The notes: generated by a model from the sequence alone, not told the origin. Counted from the stretch's first letter, positions 49,503 to 57,959 are shown. The stretch is 64,000 nucleotides of DNA from SMWC01 sp045561055 (GCA_045561055.1 JBJKYL010000019.1:186001-250000); one strand, 5' to 3'. Translations and numbers: made by a program.

Positions 49503-50192
49503 ATGGCTGAAGAGAAGTCTGTAAGCATGGCCGTTTCTGGTAGTTATCCGGAGCCGCAATTCGACGACGGTGGGGTACTCACCGAAATCGGGCGAAGTCG
49601 TGCTTCCCGCCGAAAATTCATCAAAGGTGTGATCGCCTCTGGGGCTGCTGTTTCCTCGGCTGGTTATGTTTTTGGTGGGTTGAGTGGTTGCACACCGGAA
49701 CAACAGGCAGCGATGCCGGGCGGTGTCGAAAGATTGTTGAGTCTCATGGTGAATGGTGAGACTCGACGCGTCGATGTTCTACCTAACGAAACACTCGCAA
49801 TGACGCTGCGATACAAGCTCGGTTTGACTGGAACGAAGCTCGGTTGTGATCGGGCTGAATGTGGTGCGTGCACAGTATTAATTGATGAGACGCCTAGTTA
49901 CTCTTGTTCGACGTTAACCCATACGGTACGCGGCAAAGCAATAACGACTATCGAGGGTCTCGAGGGGCCGAACGGTGAGCTGCATCCGGTGCAGCAGGCT
50001 ATGATCGACGAACTGGGCCCGCAGTGCGGTTTCTGTACGCCCGGCCAAATCATGTCGGCCGTAGCATTACTCCGAGCTAATCCGAATCCGACCAGAGATG
50101 AAGCGCGTTTTGCGATGTCCGGTAATTTGTGTCGTTGTGGCGCTTATGATCATTATCTGAATTCTGTAATGCGGGCTGCCCAGGACGCCTAA
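49503..50192 (+). CDS. Tat-exported [2Fe-2S] subunit of a PaoABC-like oxidoreductase
   Basis: A 229-residue iron-sulfur subunit with an extended N-terminus carrying a twin-arginine signal: SRRKFIKG followed by a hydrophobic stretch and GLSGC (about residues 37-63). The first [2Fe-2S] cluster is CDRAECGACTVL plus YSCST (about 118-142), the second CGFCTPGQ and LCRCGAY (about 176-213). The layout matches E. coli PaoA, where the Tat signal on this subunit carries the whole assembled complex to the periplasm. It has a GGAGAGG ribosome site and is the first gene of the operon. Its stop is two bases before the Mo subunit start. Confidence 0.92.
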   Translation: MAEEKSVSMAVSGSYPEPQFDDGGVLTEIGRSRASRRKFIKGVIASGAAVSSAGYVFGGLSGCTPEQQAAMPGGVERLLSLMVNGETRRVDVLPNETLAMTLRYKLGLTGTKLGCDRAECGACTVLIDETPSYSCSTLTHTVRGKAITTIEGLEGPNGELHPVQQAMIDELGPQCGFCTPGQIMSAVALLRANPNPTRDEARFAMSGNLCRCGAYDHYLNSVMRAAQDA

Positions 50193-50194
50193 AT

Positions 50195-52591
50195 ATGGCC
50201 TGGAACCTGATTGGTAAAGATTTCGTTCCCCCCGATATCCACGGGAAGGTAACAGGAAGGGCAAAGTATGCCGAGGACTATCGTGCCGAAGGTATGGTCT
50301 TCGCGCGGTTGCTGACGAGTTCCGTTCCCCACGCCATGATCACTAATATTGATGCCGCTGAGGCGCTGGCGATGGATGGTGTATTGGGAATCATCACTGC
50401 CGAAGACGAAGGGCTCGAGGATCTTCTGACTAACGAACCAAAATTTGTCGGCGAGCCTATTCTTGCCATAGCCGCTGTCGATGAGACCACTGCACAAGAC
50501 GCGATCGATAGAGTTAGGCTTGAATTTGAGCTGCTGGACCATACGATCGACCCACTAGAAAGCTTATATCCTGGTGGTCCTGATGGGCGGGCCGATGGCA
50601 CGAACATTGGTGGTGGGCGAACCGGTATTCAGCCGCGACAAGTGAAATGGACAGCGCGGGATTTTGCCGCTGTTGAAGAAAACCAGTTGCCGATGGGGGA
50701 AGCGGCGGTCGAGTGGGCCTTCGGGGACCTTGATGCTGGCTTTGCAGCGGCAGCAGTCATAATCGATGAATCTTTCGTTACACAGGGTAATTCGCATCAC
50801 TCCATGGAGCCGCGGACTACGATGGCGTATTGGGAAAACGGTAAATGCTATGTGCATTCGGGAGCCCAGAGTACGACCGCGAGCCTGCCCGGTATTGCGA
50901 ACCAGCTGGGTATAGGTTTGGATGATTTTGTTTATATCAACGAATACTGCGGTGGTGGTTTTGGCTCGAAGGGTACGACCTCGCAGACCGTCGGAATTGC
51001 GGGGCATCTTTCGAAGAAAATTTCGCGACCCGTGATGCTGCGTATCAGTCGCCATGAAGAATTCTATATTGGTTCTGCTCGTGGCAGTCTGCAGGGTCGA
51101 GCCCGCATGGGTTTTGCTGCGAATGGTGAGATTACGGCTGTCGATTTCTCTGTCGTTCAGGACGGCGGTTCGAATGGTGGATTTCAGGATGCGGGCGATG
51201 CCGCCCAGGCGATATCAATCGTTTATCAACCTGGAGCTATGCGGTTTCGTGGTATTCCCGTTGTTACAAACACGACGCCTCGTGGGCCGCAGCGCGGGCC
51301 CGGACAGAATCAGATTGCGGCCTCACTGGAACCGCTAGTCGACCGGGCGGCCCGAGAACTCGGTTTAGACCGTCTCGCTATACGCAAGCTTAACGCGCCC
51401 GACAACAGCGCCACTGTTGGTGGAAACCAGGTGCCTGTGAGCAGTGCTTATATGCCTGATGCATTGGGAAAAGGGGCCTTAGCGTTCGACTGGGACACAC
51501 ATTCGCAGCGCAGCGGCGAACGCAATGGTTCGAAGGTTCGTGGTGTCGGAATTGGTCAGGCTTATCACGATGTGGGCCGAACAGGATATGACGGTTTGTT
51601 GGTATTGACGCCTGACGGCAAACTTCAGCTTCACAGTGGCGTTGGAAATCTAGGTACGTATTCTTACGCAAGCACCGTGCGTGCTGCCGCGGAGATTTTG
51701 AAGTGCGACTGGGAGAACTGTGTCGTGCATCAGGGCAGTAACTCGAGGTTCTTGCCGAGCGCATCGACGCAGACAGGTAGTAATACTTCCTGGACGATGA
51801 GTCGAACAAATTACGTTGCGGCGGTCGACGCTGTTAATAAGCTCAAAGAGATCGCTGCAATTGATCTTGGTGGTGATGCTGATGACTATGATATCGGAGA
51901 GCATCGTGTTTTTGCTACGGAAGATCCCGAACGGTTTCTTACCTACGCTCAAGCAGCGCAACGCGCGATAGAGCTCGGTGGGCGCTTTTCCGGAGACGAG
52001 CCGCCCGAGGAGATCCACGAAATCACGAAGCTCGCTGTTGCGGGTGTAGCGGGGACAGGTTTAGTGGGCGTCGCCAAAGATACGCTGCGTATGGAAGGCG
52101 ATATTCCATCGTTAGCGTGCGGATTCGCATCTGTTGATGTTGATGTTGAGACCGGCAAGATCGATATTCTGGACTATGTCGGCGTTGCAGACTGCGGTAC
52201 GGTTTTTCATCCACAGGGGCTAGCACAACAGATGAACGGCGGAGGAGTCTGGGGTATTGGGTTCGCTTTGTTCGAGCGGCAGATTTACGATCCGCAGAAC
52301 GGTCTCCCCGGTAATACTGGGTTCGAGCAGTGTAAGCCAGCCACCTATCTTGACGTTCCATCAGTTATGCGCTGGGATGCCGTTGATATTGCGGACCCAC
52401 AGAATCCAGTCGGCGCGAGAGGAATTGGTGAGCCGCCGATGGGTGCGTGTGCGTCAGCAATTCTTTGCGCAATTTCGGACGCCCTCGATGGGCATGTATT
52501 CAATCGAACGCCGGTCGTACCCGATATGATCGTTAATCACTTAGCGGGTCGGGAGCAGTCGTCCCGTCCGCTGCAGATACACACAGCATAA
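50195..52591 (+). CDS. Molybdopterin-binding catalytic subunit of a PaoABC-like oxidoreductase
   Basis: A 798-residue Mo-cofactor subunit, paralogous to the one at 46226-48628. Visible segments are GKDFVPPDIHGKVTG (core at residues 6-20), the Moco loop GGGFGSKG (about 253-260), PQRGPGQNQ (about 374-382) and the catalytic Glu in ARGIGEPPMG (about 745-754). It should oxidise an aldehyde or heterocycle with water-derived oxygen. It has no signal peptide and would be exported together with the Tat-tagged iron-sulfur subunit. The start is two bases past the previous stop, indicating coupled translation. Confidence 0.94.
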   Translation: MAWNLIGKDFVPPDIHGKVTGRAKYAEDYRAEGMVFARLLTSSVPHAMITNIDAAEALAMDGVLGIITAEDEGLEDLLTNEPKFVGEPILAIAAVDETTAQDAIDRVRLEFELLDHTIDPLESLYPGGPDGRADGTNIGGGRTGIQPRQVKWTARDFAAVEENQLPMGEAAVEWAFGDLDAGFAAAAVIIDESFVTQGNSHHSMEPRTTMAYWENGKCYVHSGAQSTTASLPGIANQLGIGLDDFVYINEYCGGGFGSKGTTSQTVGIAGHLSKKISRPVMLRISRHEEFYIGSARGSLQGRARMGFAANGEITAVDFSVVQDGGSNGGFQDAGDAAQAISIVYQPGAMRFRGIPVVTNTTPRGPQRGPGQNQIAASLEPLVDRAARELGLDRLAIRKLNAPDNSATVGGNQVPVSSAYMPDALGKGALAFDWDTHSQRSGERNGSKVRGVGIGQAYHDVGRTGYDGLLVLTPDGKLQLHSGVGNLGTYSYASTVRAAAEILKCDWENCVVHQGSNSRFLPSASTQTGSNTSWTMSRTNYVAAVDAVNKLKEIAAIDLGGDADDYDIGEHRVFATEDPERFLTYAQAAQRAIELGGRFSGDEPPEEIHEITKLAVAGVAGTGLVGVAKDTLRMEGDIPSLACGFASVDVDVETGKIDILDYVGVADCGTVFHPQGLAQQMNGGGVWGIGFALFERQIYDPQNGLPGNTGFEQCKPATYLDVPSVMRWDAVDIADPQNPVGARGIGEPPMGACASAILCAISDALDGHVFNRTPVVPDMIVNHLAGREQSSRPLQIHTA

Positions 52592-52602
52592 GGAGCGGGA
52601 CC

Positions 52603-53592
52603 ATGTCAAAAGACATGATGGCAAGTTTTGAGCTCTATCAACCTGATAGCGTAGCTAACGCAATTGATTTGTTAGGACGGTTTGGTGAGGATGGCTGGGC
52701 GATAGCCGGTGGTCACGACACACTCGATTGGTTTAAGGATCGTGTGAAGTATGCAGCAAACGTCGTCGATCTTTCTGGTATTGACGAATTACGCGGTATT
52801 CGTGAAACGGAAAACGGTATCGAAATCGGTGCGTTAACGACGCTGACTGAAATCGAGCGTAGCCCCCTAGTCCAAGAGAATTTCACTGTCCTTTCCGATG
52901 CGGCACGCCGTGTTGCGAGTCCACAGATCCGGCACACAGGAACGATTGGAGGTAACGTTAACCAGGATACAAGGTGCTGGTATTACCGCTACGGAGTCGA
53001 TTGTTATCGAGCTGGCGGCACAACCTGCTATGCCGATACTCCTGAAGGGCAGAATCGTGAGCATTGCCTTTGGGGTGCTGATCGTTGTGTTGCGGTGACG
53101 CCGTCAGATACCGCTCCCGCACTTGTCGCTCTAGACGCCCGTATGGTCGTTCGTGGCGCTGACGGTGAGCGTGAAGTTGCGGCTGAGGATTATTTCATCG
53201 GTCCCGAGATCGATATCGAACGAATGACTATTCTAGAACCCGGTGAACTTCTCGTTGCAGTGCGTCTATCCAACGAATGGGCTGGAGCGACGTTCTACTT
53301 CGAAAAAGTTGCTGACCGTAATACTTGGGATTTTCCACTCGTGAATATCGCCGCTGCTATGTTTGTCGAGGACGGTATGATCTCGCGTATTCGTATGGCA
53401 GCGGGCGCTGTTCAGTGTGTTCCCCGGAGGCTGACAGTGGTTGAGGAAGTTGTTACAGGTAGCGCGAAGGACGAAGAGACTGCAGCGCTAGCAGGGCAAG
53501 CAGCAGTTCGTGGTGCAACGCCATTGAACTACAATCACTTTAAAATTCCTCTATTAGAAAACCTCGTTAAGCGCGCGATCCGCGACGCATAG
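52603..53592 (+). CDS. FAD-binding subunit with a PaoB-like cysteine-rich insertion
   Basis: A 329-residue FAD subunit of the CoxM/PaoB type. FAD-binding segments AIAGGHDTL (about 35-43) and ASPQIRHTGTIGGNVNQ (core HTGTIGGN, about 112-119) are present. Between about 126 and 170 lies a Cys-rich insertion (RCWYY, VDCYRAGG, TTCYAD, EHCLWG, DRCVAV) like the [4Fe-4S] loop of PaoB and of 4-hydroxybenzoyl-CoA reductase. This would extend the electron path beyond FAD. A GGAGCGGG ribosome site lies 11 bp after the Mo subunit stop. Confidence 0.92.
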   Translation: MSKDMMASFELYQPDSVANAIDLLGRFGEDGWAIAGGHDTLDWFKDRVKYAANVVDLSGIDELRGIRETENGIEIGALTTLTEIERSPLVQENFTVLSDAARRVASPQIRHTGTIGGNVNQDTRCWYYRYGVDCYRAGGTTCYADTPEGQNREHCLWGADRCVAVTPSDTAPALVALDARMVVRGADGEREVAAEDYFIGPEIDIERMTILEPGELLVAVRLSNEWAGATFYFEKVADRNTWDFPLVNIAAAMFVEDGMISRIRMAAGAVQCVPRRLTVVEEVVTGSAKDEETAALAGQAAVRGATPLNYNHFKIPLLENLVKRAIRDA

Positions 53593-53611
53593 CAAAGTGG
53601 AGGTGTTTCGA

Positions 53612-53743
53612 GTGAGCCGTGACGTTTGGGGCCGAGAAGTGGTACAGGGGCTTTCCTGGGATTTGCTGCCGCTGGTGTTTTTTGCTGGGGTTGTGCTCAT
53701 CGTGTTGCATGCTCTCTATCGCTGGTTTCTAGCTCCTAAATAG
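53612..53743 (+). CDS. 43-residue single-span membrane protein in the Pao-like operon
   Basis: A GTG start with GTGGAGGTG upstream opens a 43-codon frame ending in TAG. The product starts VSRDVWGREVVQGLSW, has one hydrophobic helix (about residues 18-35, with FFAGVVLIVLHALY) and ends RWFLAPK. It fits exactly between the FAD subunit (19 bp before) and the cytochrome b gene (2 bp after). It is too small for family assignment. A role as a cytochrome accessory subunit or membrane anchor for the oxidoreductase is inferred from position. Confidence 0.6.
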   Translation: MSRDVWGREVVQGLSWDLLPLVFFAGVVLIVLHALYRWFLAPK

Positions 53744-53745
53744 CA

Positions 53746-54429
53746 TTGAACTCTGGTGGAAACGCGACGGAATCAGCCATGGTTGATGCAGCGCCTGGTG
53801 TGAGCACGATCGTTAGACACGCTCTTCTGGATCGGTTGCTTCACTGGGCGACTGCGGTATGTGTTTTGGTACTTCTCGCGACAGCCTTCTTGCCGATTTT
53901 AGGTATCGAGTTTGCCTGGGTCACTATCCATTGGGTGGCGGGTATCCTCTTAGGCTTTAGCGTTGGCATCCATGTGATCCGCTCTATTTTCTGGAAAGAT
54001 TTTCGCACGATGTGGATCGGGTTAAGGGATTTGCGAGATGGTGTCCGTGTATTAAAGTGGTCCCTTCGCGTAGAAAATCGACAGCCGCCATTGCCGGCAA
54101 AATATTCACTAGCGCAGAAATCCATCCACCTTTTTTTTACCGTAGTCATTCTAACTACACTAATTACCGGTGTTTTGATGCTAGTGAAGATCGATACTCC
54201 TTGGTGGGAGCGCGATCCCTATTGGCTATCGGAAAATACATGGGGTGTGATTTACATACTTCACGATTTTGCGGCGTTGGTACTCGTCATCATGGTGATG
54301 ATGCATATCTATTTTGCGCTGCGACCCGAGAAACTCTTTTTTGCTCGGTCGATGATTTTGGGCTGGATTACAAGCGAGGAGCATGCTACTCACCATGATC
54401 CAGAGCGCTGGCGGGCAGAGCCTGAGTGA
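53746..54429 (+). CDS. b-type cytochrome (cytochrome b561/formate dehydrogenase gamma-like)
   Basis: A 227-residue integral membrane protein with four helices. Heme-ligand His candidates are seen in LDRLLHWATA (about 30), HWVAG and GIHVIRS (about 62-79), and in IYILHDFAALVLVIMVMMHIYF (His in the ILHDF and MMHIY parts, about 170-190). The C-terminal EEHATHHDPERW is typical of cytochrome b subunits of formate dehydrogenases and hydrogenases. Located right after the exported Mo complex, it is the likely electron acceptor passing electrons to quinone. Start is TTG at 53746 or ATG at 53779. Confidence 0.85.
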   Translation: MNSGGNATESAMVDAAPGVSTIVRHALLDRLLHWATAVCVLVLLATAFLPILGIEFAWVTIHWVAGILLGFSVGIHVIRSIFWKDFRTMWIGLRDLRDGVRVLKWSLRVENRQPPLPAKYSLAQKSIHLFFTVVILTTLITGVLMLVKIDTPWWERDPYWLSENTWGVIYILHDFAALVLVIMVMMHIYFALRPEKLFFARSMILGWITSEEHATHHDPERWRAEPE

Positions 54430-54542
54430 ATTAATATCTTGCTCTATACAGATAAAAACAACTAATTTAGGTAACTCTAAGTGCACCAACTAGCCGTAAT
54501 CGCGGTAATGGCTTCTGCTGTTGCCGCTCTGGGTGAGCCGCG

Positions 54543-54947
54543 ATGAGCGACAAGGATGAGCAGTCCCTGGAAGGACGTATCGATGTGATCGAGTCAGGAT
54601 ACGAGTTCATGCTGGCATACGCAGCCCAGGGGCGTAATACTGATAGAGACGTCACCGGCGCTGCGTCGGAACTGCGGGATTTTCTCGATTCGATGGACAA
54701 AGCCCTAGACGGGCTCGGGGGGACGGTTAGGGCTTGTGCACTGGCTCAGAATGACGACGCTGCTAATAAGGCGAGTGAATTTCTTGATGCGGTTGATCAG
54801 GATGCAAAACGTGCACAGGGAGTCATTCAGCTCGTGATGGCGCAGGAGGGAATCAGTTCCCAGTTGATAGACAATGTTAATGCGTCGATACATTTGCGAG
54901 CGCTGTTAACGGATCTGTTCGTGCTTGATGAAGTTTTGAAAAATTAG
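54543..54947 (+). CDS. Small helical protein of unknown function in the Pao-like operon
   Basis: A 134-residue, Asp/Glu-rich, probably all-helical soluble protein without signal peptide or membrane segment. One Cys is present (RACALAQ). I do not recognise a family. It is preceded by a possible 21-codon frame (54481-54546) whose stop overlaps its ATG. On the same strand between cytochrome b and the secreted metallo-hydrolase, it may be a maturation factor or chaperone for the complex; helical Tat-proofreading chaperones are of similar size, but no motif supports that. Confidence 0.6.
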   Translation: MSDKDEQSLEGRIDVIESGYEFMLAYAAQGRNTDRDVTGAASELRDFLDSMDKALDGLGGTVRACALAQNDDAANKASEFLDAVDQDAKRAQGVIQLVMAQEGISSQLIDNVNASIHLRALLTDLFVLDEVLKN

Positions 54948-54988
54948 GTAAGCGACCTGGATCGCATAATCTATATACGTAGGGAGTA

Positions 54989-55888
54989 ATGATAATGAAA
55001 CGTTTATGTCTAATTACCGTGATCATTGGATTAATGTCCCCAGTATGGGCACAGCAGGATTTCTCCGCAGTTCAAATTCAAACTATCGAGGTTTCCGACG
55101 GTGTTTACATGCTTATTGGTGCAGGCGGCAATATAGGTTTGTCCGTAGGCGAGGACGGTGCCTTTGTGATAGATGATCAGTATGCACCACTCAGCGACAA
55201 GATCATGGCTGCTATTGCTGATATTACGAATGCGGACGTGAATTTTCTAGTCAACACTCATTATCATGGTGATCATACGGGTGGTAACGAGGCGTTTGGT
55301 GCTGCGGGTGCGGTGATTGTTGCTCACGACAATGTTCGGGCAAGAATGAGTACAGATCAATTCCGCGAATTTAATAATCAGGTGATTCCGGCATCGCCTA
55401 TGGGAGCGCTACCGATCGTCACGTTTTCGGATGAAATGACCTTTCATTGGAACGGTGACTCGATTCGTGTTCTGCATGTGCCTTCCGCACATACCGATGG
55501 CGACTCAATCCTCCACTTCGAAGAGGCGAACGTTATCCATATGGGCGACACGTTTTTTCTTGGTTGCTATCCGTTTATTGATGTTGGCAGTGGTGGTGAT
55601 ATAGATGGCCTTATCGGTGCTGGCTATCGTGCGTTAGCGATTGCTAACGCGGACACGGCGATTATTCCCGGGCACGGACCAGTTTCTAACGCTGTCGGAC
55701 TTTCGGACTGGTTAGATGTCATCAAAACGACTCGCTCCAATATGCAGTCGCTCGTTGATCAAGGTATGTCGGAGGACGAAGCCCTAGCCGCTCGGCCGAC
55801 AGCCGAGTTTGACGATGAGTATGGCGAAGGTTGTTTCATGAACCCGGAGATCTATACTAGATTGCTGTATCAGAGCGTAAGCATGTAA
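54989..55888 (+). CDS. Secreted metallo-beta-lactamase-fold hydrolase
   Basis: A 299-residue protein with a signal peptide (cleavage near VWAQ, about residue 21). The complete zinc motif is H91-Y-H93-G-D95-H96 in NTHYHGDHTGG. Further ligands are in VPSAHTDGDS (about 166), Asp in HMGDTFF (about 187) and His in IIPGHGPVS (about 228). This is the dinuclear site of many periplasmic MBL hydrolases found with alcohol or aldehyde oxidation systems. The start is ATG at 54989 or 54995 after AGGGAG. It could hydrolyse a lactone or ester made or used by the Mo oxidoreductase; that link is inference from the operon. Confidence 0.87.
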   Translation: MIMKRLCLITVIIGLMSPVWAQQDFSAVQIQTIEVSDGVYMLIGAGGNIGLSVGEDGAFVIDDQYAPLSDKIMAAIADITNADVNFLVNTHYHGDHTGGNEAFGAAGAVIVAHDNVRARMSTDQFREFNNQVIPASPMGALPIVTFSDEMTFHWNGDSIRVLHVPSAHTDGDSILHFEEANVIHMGDTFFLGCYPFIDVGSGGDIDGLIGAGYRALAIANADTAIIPGHGPVSNAVGLSDWLDVIKTTRSNMQSLVDQGMSEDEALAARPTAEFDDEYGEGCFMNPEIYTRLLYQSVSM

Positions 55889-55914
55889 TAGCACTATTTT
55901 TAGAAATAGTGCTA
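55889..55914 (+). terminator. Perfect 11-bp hairpin after the metallo-hydrolase gene
   Basis: TAGCACTATTT (55889-55899) and AAATAGTGCTA (55904-55914) form a perfect stem with a 4-nt loop, directly after the TAA. There is no T-tract, so it may protect the mRNA 3' end or partly terminate before the downstream cytochrome gene. Confidence 0.5.
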
Positions 55915-55961
55915 CTCAGACTATGCGATACGGGAATACTGATCAGTATTTGAGGTAAAAC

Positions 55962-56621
55962 ATGGGAAAAAAATTAATATGGGATTTGCCAGTTAGGATT
56001 TTTCACTGGTTACTCGTCGTGCTTATTGCGGGTGCTTGGTACACGGTGAGTATCTCCGGGAACATGGATCAGCATATGTTCATTGGGCAATCAATTCTCG
56101 CCCTGCTGATTTTTCGTCTCATATGGGGTTTTGTCGGTTCGCGATATGCCCGATTCGGTGATTTTGTTTTTAACCCCCGAGAGATTCTGAGCTACGCGCG
56201 CTCTTTGTTTAGTCGTAAGTCAGAGAGCTATGCTGGACACAACCCTATCGGTTCGTTAGCTGTCTTCGCAATGTTAGCGCTGGTAGGTGTGCAGGTCATT
56301 ACAGGTCTATTTGCGACCGATGTGGATGAGTTCGCCCAGGGGCCGCTTAACGGCCTCGTGTCGTCGAGCACGGCATACGCTATCACTGATATTCATTACG
56401 CCAACATCAACTTCTTGCTAGCGCTGATTTGTCTTCATATCGTTGCGATTTTGTTTTACCTATTCTTTAAGCGCGATAATTTAATCTTGCCGATGCTCTC
56501 GGGAAAAAAAGCTGACCCAGGTGACAGGTTAAATGCTATCGGAAGCTCTAAGCTTGGTCTTGCGATCGGCGTTCTTATAGCGGCGGTCGCGGTAGTGCTG
56601 CTGCTTCGCAGTTTCGCTTAG
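55962..56621 (+). CDS. Cytochrome b561-type diheme membrane protein
   Basis: A 219-residue four-helix cytochrome b. It begins IWDLPVRIFHWLLVVLIAG (core RIFHWLL, His about 14), then DQHMFIGQSILALLIFRLIWGFVGSRYARF (His about 38 and the GFVGSRYARF signature, about 56-65). Further His occur in DIHYANINFLLALICLHIVAI (cores DIHYAN and CLHIVAI, about 145 and 158). This matches the cytochrome b/b6-type b561 proteins that pair with c-type cytochromes. A cytochrome c'-like lipoprotein is encoded convergently 19 bp away. It is likely a quinone-to-cytochrome c electron carrier in the inner membrane. Confidence 0.9.
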   Translation: MGKKLIWDLPVRIFHWLLVVLIAGAWYTVSISGNMDQHMFIGQSILALLIFRLIWGFVGSRYARFGDFVFNPREILSYARSLFSRKSESYAGHNPIGSLAVFAMLALVGVQVITGLFATDVDEFAQGPLNGLVSSSTAYAITDIHYANINFLLALICLHIVAILFYLFFKRDNLILPMLSGKKADPGDRLNAIGSSKLGLAIGVLIAAVAVVLLLRSFA

Positions 56622-56640
56622 CGGCGCAGTCAAGCGTCTC

Positions 56641-57156
56641 CTATCGTTGCCTATAGGGGCGGTGACAGCCACCGCAGTTCCCGCCAAGCTCGCTAGCCGC
56701 GGCCTGCGCGGCGGCAAATCCGCCCTCAGCAGCCAATGTTGCGACCTCGGTTGCTGAAGCTTCTAAAGCCGCGGATTTTTCCACGAAATCGTCCCAGTTG
56801 TCCCAAATATCAGGTAGTCCGCTGCTACCTGGTAGCTCTTCCGAGCTACTGCCCGCGATAAAGCCTTCGGTAAGCATTCCTGCCGCAGCAGCTAGGTCTG
56901 TAGCAGATTCGGCAAATAGTGCCTCGTTTACGGGGATGCTGCCATCAGCCATGTTGCGCACTGGACCTGCTTTGAATTCTAATACGTGCATCAAACCCTG
57001 CCGATACTCAGTAGCAGCAAATTCAGGAGAATCTTCGTCGACAGCGGGGGCTGCTGTTGTCGCAGCTGGCTCGTCTGGGGCTTGGCTACATCCGCTGCTG
57101 GTTAGCAGAAATAATCCTGAAACGCTTATCGTTACTAGAATAGTTAGATTTCGCAT
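56641..57156 (-). CDS. Cytochrome c'-like lipoprotein
   Basis: From the ATG at 57156 the product is 171 residues. A lipobox LLTSSGC sets the acylated Cys at about 23, and an Ala/Pro/Thr-rich linker follows. The rest is helical, with the c-type heme motif CGGCH near the very C-terminus (GGNCGGCHRPYRQR, about 159-171), as in cytochrome c'. It would be anchored in the periplasm and could exchange electrons with the cytochrome b561 encoded convergently. Cytochrome c' can also bind NO, but nothing in the sequence tests that. Confidence 0.87.
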   Translation of the reverse strand: MRNLTILVTISVSGLFLLTSSGCSQAPDEPAATTAAPAVDEDSPEFAATEYRQGLMHVLEFKAGPVRNMADGSIPVNEALFAESATDLAAAAGMLTEGFIAGSSSEELPGSSGLPDIWDNWDDFVEKSAALEASATEVATLAAEGGFAAAQAAASELGGNCGGCHRPYRQR

Positions 57157-57367
57157 AGGGAGTCCTTGAGTTTTGCAGTGAGGTGTGCCCAGAGAATATC
57201 TAAGCCTGATATAGGAGCGCAAGTACACGGAGCAGTAAAATGCAATTATTTGTTGTTCGCCGCAGTTCCCCTATGATGAACCTATTTTTTCCAATTAGGT
57301 GAGTGAGGACTGTGGAAGATTCGATTTTACGGCGGACGGTGGGTACGAAGACGCAAAGGTGGGCGGT

Positions 57368-57919
57368 ATGAGTAAGCGCTACAGCCCACCGGATATTGAA
57401 AATTTGACGGTAGAACAACAGCGTGTGGCCGATGCTATTACTGGAGGACCTCGAGGCGAAATTCCGGGACCGTTATCTGTGTGGTTGCTGTGTCCTGAGC
57501 TAGCGGATCGCGCTCAAAGACTCGGCGAATATGCACGCTATAAAACTAAACTGGCGCCGGCTTTAACTGAAATAGCGATTCTGACCGTTGCGCGGCACTG
57601 GAATTCTGAATTCGAATGGTTTGCCCATAAGAAAATCGGACTAGCTGCGGGGATATCACCGGAAGTGATAGAAAGTATTCGCGGTCGTGAACTGCCGGTC
57701 TGGCAAACGCCTGATCAAGGAACCGTGAACGCGTTTACGGAGATGCTGTTGGAAACCCGCAACGTGACAGATGAGCTATACGTCGAAGCGGTCGAGGCGC
57801 TGGGCCAAGACGGCGTCGTGGATCTAGTCGGTATTGTCGGTTACTACTCGATGATCTCGATGACTATCAACGTGTTCGATGTCCCGTTACCAGAAGGTGT
57901 CGATGCCGAACTCTGTTAA
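57368..57919 (+). CDS. Carboxymuconolactone decarboxylase-like protein
   Basis: I choose the ATG at 57368 (MSKRYSPP), giving 183 residues; the GTG at 57299 adds a poor N-terminus. The domain follows the AhpD/CMD pattern: LTEIAILTVARHWNSEFEW (core EIAILTVARHW, about 75-85), the helix FAHKKIGLAAGIS and a C-terminal LVGIVGYYSMISMTINVF segment. The redox CxxC of AhpD is absent, and only two cysteines exist in total (LLCPEL and the C-terminus). So it is more like the CMD lactonase/decarboxylase branch or a non-catalytic relative. It is divergent from the cytochrome c' gene. Confidence 0.8.
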   Translation: MSKRYSPPDIENLTVEQQRVADAITGGPRGEIPGPLSVWLLCPELADRAQRLGEYARYKTKLAPALTEIAILTVARHWNSEFEWFAHKKIGLAAGISPEVIESIRGRELPVWQTPDQGTVNAFTEMLLETRNVTDELYVEAVEALGQDGVVDLVGIVGYYSMISMTINVFDVPLPEGVDAELC

Positions 57920-57959
57920 GTTCGCGTTGTAGAAATAGAGGCGCGATTACATCTCGTAA

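Noticed and set aside
46226..53592. Calling the oxidoreductase a carbon monoxide dehydrogenase
   Set aside because: The subunit order and the Tat-tagged small subunit with a Cys-rich FAD subunit match PaoABC-like enzymes; the CO dehydrogenase active-site loop with Cys was not seen.
54481..54546. Tiny 21-codon frame (GTG start) whose stop overlaps the 134-residue gene
   Set aside because: The ribosome site is poor and the length too short to judge; a translational-coupling leader is possible but not supported.
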